DNA from: Sphingomonas azotifigens NBRC 15497
Lineage (GTDB): Bacteria > Pseudomonadota > Alphaproteobacteria > Sphingomonadales > Sphingomonadaceae
NCBI RefSeq assembly: GCF_002091475.1
Contig: NZ_BCTR01000014.1
Span: 62,001 to 126,000, forward strand
Reading direction: 5' to 3'
Length of the DNA: 64,000 bases
Made by a program: the position numbers and the translations under genes
Part shown: positions 59,692 to 64,000 of the stretch, one piece after another
How positions within the stretch are numbered: the first letter of the stretch is position 1
Layout: every line of letters starts with the position of its first letter
Notes under the pieces: generated by a model
Told to the model about the DNA's origin: nothing
Database searches by the model: none
The model's input: only the letters and a program-made list of their open reading frames with translations

Positions 59692-61220
59692 TCGATGATC
59701 GCCTGCAGCGCATCGTCATCGTCGGTGGCGGCACCGCCGGATGGATGGCAGCCGCCGCGATCGGCAAGATCGCCGGGCGCCTGCCGGGCCTGTCGATCGA
59801 GCTGGTCGAATCGGACGAGATCGGCACCGTCGGCGTCGGGGAGGCGACGATCCCGCAGATCGTGCTGTTCAACACGATGCTCGGCATCGACGAGGCCGAA
59901 TTCGTCCGCGAGACCAACGCCACCTACAAGCTGGGCATCGAATTCGTCGACTGGACGCGGATCGGGCATCGCTATGTCCACCCGTTCGGATTCTACGGCC
60001 TGGACATGCTGGGGGTGGAGTTCCACCATTTCTGGCTGAAGGCGCGCGCGCTCGGCGATCCGACGCCGCTCGACGCCTATTCGCTGGGCATTGTCGGCGC
60101 GCAGCGCGGCCGCTTTGCCCATCCGCGACCGGACCAGCCCAATTCGCCGCTGTCGAAGATCGGCTATGCCTTCCAGTTCGATGCCGCGCTCTATGCCCGC
60201 TATCTGCGCAAGCTGGCCGAAGCCTCGGGCGTGCGCCGTACCGAAGGGCGGATCGTCTCGGTCGCGCAGGACGATGGCAACGGCCATGTCACTGCGGTGA
60301 GACTGGAGTCCGGCGCCGAGATCGCCGGCGATCTGTTCATCGATTGCTCGGGCTTTCGCGGCCTGCTGATCGAAGGGGCCATGGGCAGCGGCTTCACCGA
60401 CTGGACCGACTGGCTCCCCTGCGACCGCGCGGTAGCGGTACCCTGCACGCTGGGCGGCGACCGGGTGCCGCTCACCCGCTCCACCGCGCGCAGCGCCGGC
60501 TGGCAGTGGCGGATCCCGCTCCAGCACCGCATCGGCAACGGCTATGTCTATTCGAGCGCACATCTCTCGGACGACGAGGCAGCCGCGACGCTGCTCGCCA
60601 ATCTGGACGGTGCGCCGCTGGCCGAGCCGCGCCAACTCCGCTTCCGCGCCGGGCACCGCGACCGCGCCTGGATCGGCAATGTCGTCGCGCTCGGGCTGGC
60701 CGGCGGCTTCCTCGAGCCGCTCGAATCGACCAGCATCCATCTCGTCCAGTCGGGCATCGCCCGGTTGATGGCGCTGTTCCCGACGCGCAGCTTCGACCAG
60801 ACCGCGATCGAGCGGTTCAACCGCGATACCGCGCAGGAATATCTCGACATCCGCGATTTCCTGGTGCTGCACTACAAGGCCACCGAGCGCGACGACAGCG
60901 CCTTCTGGAACTATTGCCGCATGCTGGCGCCGCCCGAGGGGCTGCGCGACAAGCTCGCCATGTTCCGCAGCAGCGGCCGGATCTTCCGCGAGCATCAGGA
61001 GCTGTTCACGGAGACCAGCTGGCTCTCGGTGATGAGCGGCCAGGGCATCGAGCCGCAGGGCTATCATCCGATCGCCGATCTGCTATCAGACGAGGAGGCG
61101 CTCCAGCGTCTCAAGCATATCGCTCAAGTGATTGAACAGACGGCCAACGCCATGCCCTTGCAGGACGATTATCTGCGCCAGATCGGCTGCGACCTGACGC
61201 CCGCACGGCAAGCTTCGTGA
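59688..61220 (+). CDS. Flavin-dependent tryptophan halogenase family protein (4 of 4)
   Basis: A 510-residue halogenase homologue. Motifs: GGGTAGWM (13-20), GVGEATIP (49-56), catalytic Lys81 in ATYKLGIEF, WQWRIP and FLEPLESTS. It appears nearer to homologue 3 than to 1 in the N-terminal blocks (ESDEIGTVGVGEATIP in both). The ATG at 59688 overlaps the previous stop. Its own stop overlaps the GTG of the cupin gene. The flavin reductase these enzymes need is not encoded in the window. Confidence 0.94.
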   Translation: MIDDRLQRIVIVGGGTAGWMAAAAIGKIAGRLPGLSIELVESDEIGTVGVGEATIPQIVLFNTMLGIDEAEFVRETNATYKLGIEFVDWTRIGHRYVHPFGFYGLDMLGVEFHHFWLKARALGDPTPLDAYSLGIVGAQRGRFAHPRPDQPNSPLSKIGYAFQFDAALYARYLRKLAEASGVRRTEGRIVSVAQDDGNGHVTAVRLESGAEIAGDLFIDCSGFRGLLIEGAMGSGFTDWTDWLPCDRAVAVPCTLGGDRVPLTRSTARSAGWQWRIPLQHRIGNGYVYSSAHLSDDEAAATLLANLDGAPLAEPRQLRFRAGHRDRAWIGNVVALGLAGGFLEPLESTSIHLVQSGIARLMALFPTRSFDQTAIERFNRDTAQEYLDIRDFLVLHYKATERDDSAFWNYCRMLAPPEGLRDKLAMFRSSGRIFREHQELFTETSWLSVMSGQGIEPQGYHPIADLLSDEEALQRLKHIAQVIEQTANAMPLQDDYLRQIGCDLTPARQAS

Positions 61221-62242
61221 GCCCGCTCCCCGCACCGAAACCGGTGCGCGAACTGGACGCGATGACCCGCGCGCGCTTCGACGCCGAGATCCGCCCGGCG
61301 CGCGAACCGGTGGTGCTGCGCGGCCTCGGCGCGGCGTGGCCCGCAGTGCAGGCGGGGCGTACCGGGCCGACGGCGATCGTCGACTATTGCAAGCGCTTCA
61401 GTCATGACGCGCCGGTCGGCGCGATCGTCGGCGATCCGTCGATCAAGGGGCGCTTCTTTTACAACGACGACGTGACCGGGATGAACTTCGTGCGCGGCGT
61501 CTCCCCGCTCGACCCGTTCCTCGACCGGCTGTTGCGCGAGCTGGAGCGGCCGACCGGCTATGCGATGGCGGTGCAGTCGATCCCGGCGCCCGAACTGCTC
61601 CCCGGCTTTACCGACGAGAATGCGATCGCGCTCGTCGACGCCGATGTCGCGCCGCGCCTGTGGCTGGGCAACGCGCTGCGCGTGGCGCTGCACTACGACC
61701 TGATGGAGAATGTCGGCATCGTCGTCGCAGGGCGCCGGCGCTTCACGCTGTTCCCGCCCGAGCAGGTCTCGAACCTCTATATGAGCCCGCTCGAACTCAC
61801 CCCTGCGGGCACGCCGACGAGCTTCGTAGACATCGCCGAACCCGATCTGGCGCGCTTCCCGCGCTTTGCCGCTGCGGCGGAACATGCGCAGGTGGCCGAG
61901 CTCGGCCCGGGCGATGCGATCTACATCCCGTTCCAATGGTGGCACGCGGTCGATTCGCTCGAGCCGGTGAACCTGTTCGCCAATTACTGGTGGACCCCGG
62001 CGCAGCGCGACATGCTCAATCCGCACGACGCGCTGCTCCACGCGCTGTTCTCGCTGCGGATGCTGCCGGAGGACCAGCGGCGCGGCTGGCGGGCGATGTT
62101 CGATCACCTGGTGTTCCAGCTCCACGGCGACCCCGCCGCGCATATCCCCGAAGCGGCGCGCGGCGTGCTGGGCGAACCCACCCCCGAACAGGTCCAGCGC
62201 GCCCGCGATACGCTGCGCCGCGCGCTGGAGGCGCAGCGCTAG
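61217..62242 (+). CDS. Cupin-8/JmjC-like Fe(II) oxygenase-type protein
   Basis: A 341-residue protein of the cupin-8 (FIH/JmjC-like) group. An iron triad is visible as His159-x-Asp161 (ALHYDLMEN) and His243 (FQWWHAVDS). The N-terminal REPVVLRGL and RFTLFPPEQVSNLYMSPL are family features. Such proteins are typically 2-oxoglutarate-dependent hydroxylases of protein or peptide side chains. The GTG at 61217 overlaps the fourth halogenase stop (GTGA), so it is the fifth gene of that operon. It converges with the MFS gene one base away. Confidence 0.88.
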   Translation: MSPLPAPKPVRELDAMTRARFDAEIRPAREPVVLRGLGAAWPAVQAGRTGPTAIVDYCKRFSHDAPVGAIVGDPSIKGRFFYNDDVTGMNFVRGVSPLDPFLDRLLRELERPTGYAMAVQSIPAPELLPGFTDENAIALVDADVAPRLWLGNALRVALHYDLMENVGIVVAGRRRFTLFPPEQVSNLYMSPLELTPAGTPTSFVDIAEPDLARFPRFAAAAEHAQVAELGPGDAIYIPFQWWHAVDSLEPVNLFANYWWTPAQRDMLNPHDALLHALFSLRMLPEDQRRGWRAMFDHLVFQLHGDPAAHIPEAARGVLGEPTPEQVQRARDTLRRALEAQR

Positions 62243-62243
62243 G

Positions 62244-63740
62244 TCAGTCGCGCGAAAGCGCCGCCACCCGCAGCATCGCCAGCGCAGCGAGCAGCAGCGT
62301 GGCGGCGGCGAACGCCATCGTCCAGATCGGCTCGCCCGGGAAGAGGTGGTTCATGATCGAGCCCATCACCGTTGCGACCAGCAGCTGCGGCACCACAACG
62401 AAGACATTGAACAGCCCCATATAGATGCCGAGCTTGGCCTGGGGCAGGCTGGAGGCGAGGATCGCATAGGGCATGGCGAGGATCGAGGCCCAGGCGATAC
62501 CGATGCCGATCTCGCTGGCGAGCAGCCACGCGGGATCGCGCACCACGAAGAAGCTGGCAAAGCCCGCCGCCCCGCAGAGCAGCCCGAAGATATGCGTGCG
62601 CGCCTTGCCGAACCGCGCCGAGAGCAGTGGCAGCAGGGTGAGCGCCGCCACTGCCGCGACACCGTTATAGGTGGCGAACAGCACGTCGACCCAGTTGGCG
62701 CCTTGCTGATAGCCGGCGCTCTTCGGATCGGGCGCGCCGTAAAAGGCGCCGGCGACGATCGGCGTGGTGTTGACCCACATGATGAACAGCGCCGACCAGC
62801 TGAAGAACTGCGCCAGCGCGAGCCGCTTCATCAGCGGCGGCATGCCCGCAAAATCGCCGACGATATGACCGAGCATGCTGGCCTTGCCTGCCCGCGCCCG
62901 CATGATCGCGACCGCCTGCGCGACGCCATAGGCAATCAGCAGCGCGCCCAGCAAATAGACTTCCTTCTCCAGCGCGAACCGGGCAACCGCAAGCACCACC
63001 AGCGCCCCCGCGACGACCCAGGGCACCCCGGCCGCGGGATGCCGCGCCGCGAGCAGCCGCACCGCCGCGCCGTCGTCATCCCCGGGAGGACCGTCGAACG
63101 CCGCCATTTCCGCGGGGCTGTATTCGCGCGTGGTCAGCACCGTCCAAAGCACCGAGCAGAACAGTGCCGCGCCGCCGAACCAGAAGGCATAGCGCACCGT
63201 ATCCGGCGGGCCATGCGCCACCGCCGCGTTGGAGACGCCGAGATGCTCCAGCGCCCAGGGGAAGAGCGAGCCCAGCACCGCGCCCGCGCCGATGAAGGCG
63301 GTCTGCACCGCATAGCCGGCGCTGTGCTGGTCCTTGCGCAGCATGTCGCCGACAAAGGCGCGAAACGGCTCCATCGAGATGTTGAGCGAGGCATCGAGCA
63401 CCCACAGGAGCCCGGCGGCGAACCACAGGGCCGGACTCGAAGGCATAACCAGCAGCGCGCAGGCGGCGAGGATCGCGCCACCGAGGAAATAGGGCCGTCG
63501 CCGCCCGAGCCGGCCGAGCCAGGTCCTGTCGCTGAGATGGCCGATGATCGGCTGCATCAGCAGCCCGGTGAGCGGCGCCGCCACCCACAGCGCCGGCACG
63601 TCGTCGAGCCGGGAGCCGAGCGACTGGAAGATCCGCGTCATGTTCGCGTTCTGCAGCGCGAAGCCGACCTGGATGCCGAAAAAGCCGAAGCTGATGTTCC
63701 ACAGCCCCGCGAAGGACTGGCGCGGCTTCTCCACCCTCAC
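62244..63740 (-). CDS. MFS transporter, SLC45/sugar-type
   Basis: A ~498-residue inner-membrane major facilitator with about 12 hydrophobic segments. GFALQNANMTRIFQSLG at the N-terminus, the inter-helix motif GHLSDRTWLGRLGRRRPYF and the late GIGIAWASILAMPYA match the SLC45/sucrose-maltose transporter group. Uptake of a disaccharide or related glycoside is likely. The GTG at 63740 gives a GTGA overlap with the LacI stop; GTG at 63749 is an equally possible start three codons upstream. Cotranscribed with the LacI gene on the minus strand. Confidence 0.9.
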   Translation of the reverse strand: MRVEKPRQSFAGLWNISFGFFGIQVGFALQNANMTRIFQSLGSRLDDVPALWVAAPLTGLLMQPIIGHLSDRTWLGRLGRRRPYFLGGAILAACALLVMPSSPALWFAAGLLWVLDASLNISMEPFRAFVGDMLRKDQHSAGYAVQTAFIGAGAVLGSLFPWALEHLGVSNAAVAHGPPDTVRYAFWFGGAALFCSVLWTVLTTREYSPAEMAAFDGPPGDDDGAAVRLLAARHPAAGVPWVVAGALVVLAVARFALEKEVYLLGALLIAYGVAQAVAIMRARAGKASMLGHIVGDFAGMPPLMKRLALAQFFSWSALFIMWVNTTPIVAGAFYGAPDPKSAGYQQGANWVDVLFATYNGVAAVAALTLLPLLSARFGKARTHIFGLLCGAAGFASFFVVRDPAWLLASEIGIGIAWASILAMPYAILASSLPQAKLGIYMGLFNVFVVVPQLLVATVMGSIMNHLFPGEPIWTMAFAAATLLLAALAMLRVAALSRD

Positions 63741-64000
63741 GCCCCGCACGACTTGCGCACGACCAGCCTGGTGGGGAGCAATGCCGGGCCGACGGGCCTT
63801 TCGCGGATCCGCCCTATCAGCGTCTCGACCAGCGTTCGGCCCGCAAGGCGCGCATCCTGCATCACGGTGGTGAGCGGCGGGCTGGCCGAGCTGGCTGCTG
63901 GAATATCGTCGAAACCGATCACCGAAACATCCTCTGGAATGCGCTTGCCCGCGGCCTGGAGCACCCGCATCGCGCCGATCGCGATCAGGTCGCTCGCCGC
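63737..64000 (-). CDS. LacI-family transcriptional regulator (C-terminal part, runs off window)
   Basis: The last 87 codons of a LacI/GalR-type repressor; the gene continues past the right edge. The sugar-binding-domain ending is clear: AASDLIAIGAMRVLQAAG, RIPEDVSVIGFDDIPAASSA, PPLTTVMQD and ALLPTRLVVRKSC. The DNA-binding end is outside. It precedes the MFS gene in the same operon and is the likely repressor of this transporter and of the large TBDR through the palindrome at 54957-54970. Confidence 0.93.
   Translation of the reverse strand, partial: AASDLIAIGAMRVLQAAGKRIPEDVSVIGFDDIPAASSASPPLTTVMQDARLAGRTLVETLIGRIRERPVGPALLPTRLVVRKSCGA

Noticed and set aside
1..64000. tRNA, rRNA, CRISPR arrays, insertion sequences or prophage genes
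   Set aside because: No cloverleaf-like sequence, regularly spaced repeats, transposase, integrase or phage structural gene was found on either strand by reading.

Overview
The window is high-GC bacterial DNA with tightly packed genes, many 4-nt stop/start overlaps, and four large TonB-dependent receptors (TBDRs). One of these is of the large Xanthomonas/Caulobacter carbohydrate-locus type, beside a run of tryptophan-halogenase-like genes. Together with a class I PHA synthase operon and the catabolic enzyme types, this points to an alphaproteobacterium of the Sphingomonadales (Sphingomonas or a close relative). Genus and species cannot be read from the sequence. No rRNA, tRNA, insertion sequence, integrase or CRISPR array was seen.

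Layout. (1) 0-12.5 kb is a CoA-thioester catabolic cluster: acyl-CoA dehydrogenase, hotdog protein, P450, two crotonases, a quinone-oxidoreductase-like protein, a CMD protein, an SDR, a nitronate-monooxygenase-like flavoprotein and a TetR regulator. A [2Fe-2S] ferredoxin sits behind etfBA. ETF can take electrons from the acyl-CoA dehydrogenase and the ferredoxin can feed the P450. The substrate is not identifiable. (2) 11.6-22 kb holds an AraC regulator, two related TBDRs flanking an alpha/beta hydrolase, and a TetR-ALDH-ADH-TBDR series on the minus strand. (3) 22.4-27 kb has a biosynthetic-type thiolase, a small serine hydrolase and a chrB-chrA chromate pair. (4) 27-33.7 kb is a PHA operon, phaC, then a MaoC-phosphotransacylase fusion, an acetate kinase and a FabI-like reductase, with a TetR regulator and a small phasin-like gene beside it. 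(5) 33.7-40.1 kb is a four-gene efflux operon: NodT-type outer-membrane lipoprotein, HlyD adaptor, double-ATPase/permease and ABC-2 permease. (6) 40.4-43.8 kb is an ECF sigma factor, a VWA lipoprotein and a membrane-anchored TPR protein. (7) 43.8-51.4 kb is a second esterase-ADH-TBDR-AraC-ALDH module with a divergent MarR gene. (8) 51.5-64 kb is the most distinctive region: a 1141-residue TBDR faces a five-gene operon of four flavin-dependent halogenase homologues and a JmjC/cupin-8 oxygenase-like protein, followed by an MFS sugar-type transporter and a LacI regulator that runs off the window.

How the parts fit. Regions 2 and 7 repeat one theme: an outer-membrane receptor, a hydrolase, an alcohol dehydrogenase and an aldehyde dehydrogenase, each with local regulators. 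This suggests uptake, ester cleavage and stepwise oxidation of alcohol-type substrates. Region 8 looks like a LacI-controlled uptake locus. A promoter-like element followed directly by a palindrome lies upstream of its receptor, and halogenase and hydroxylase chemistry is attached. One of the four halogenases has lost the catalytic lysine and most family motifs. That locus is the best candidate here for an undescribed system.
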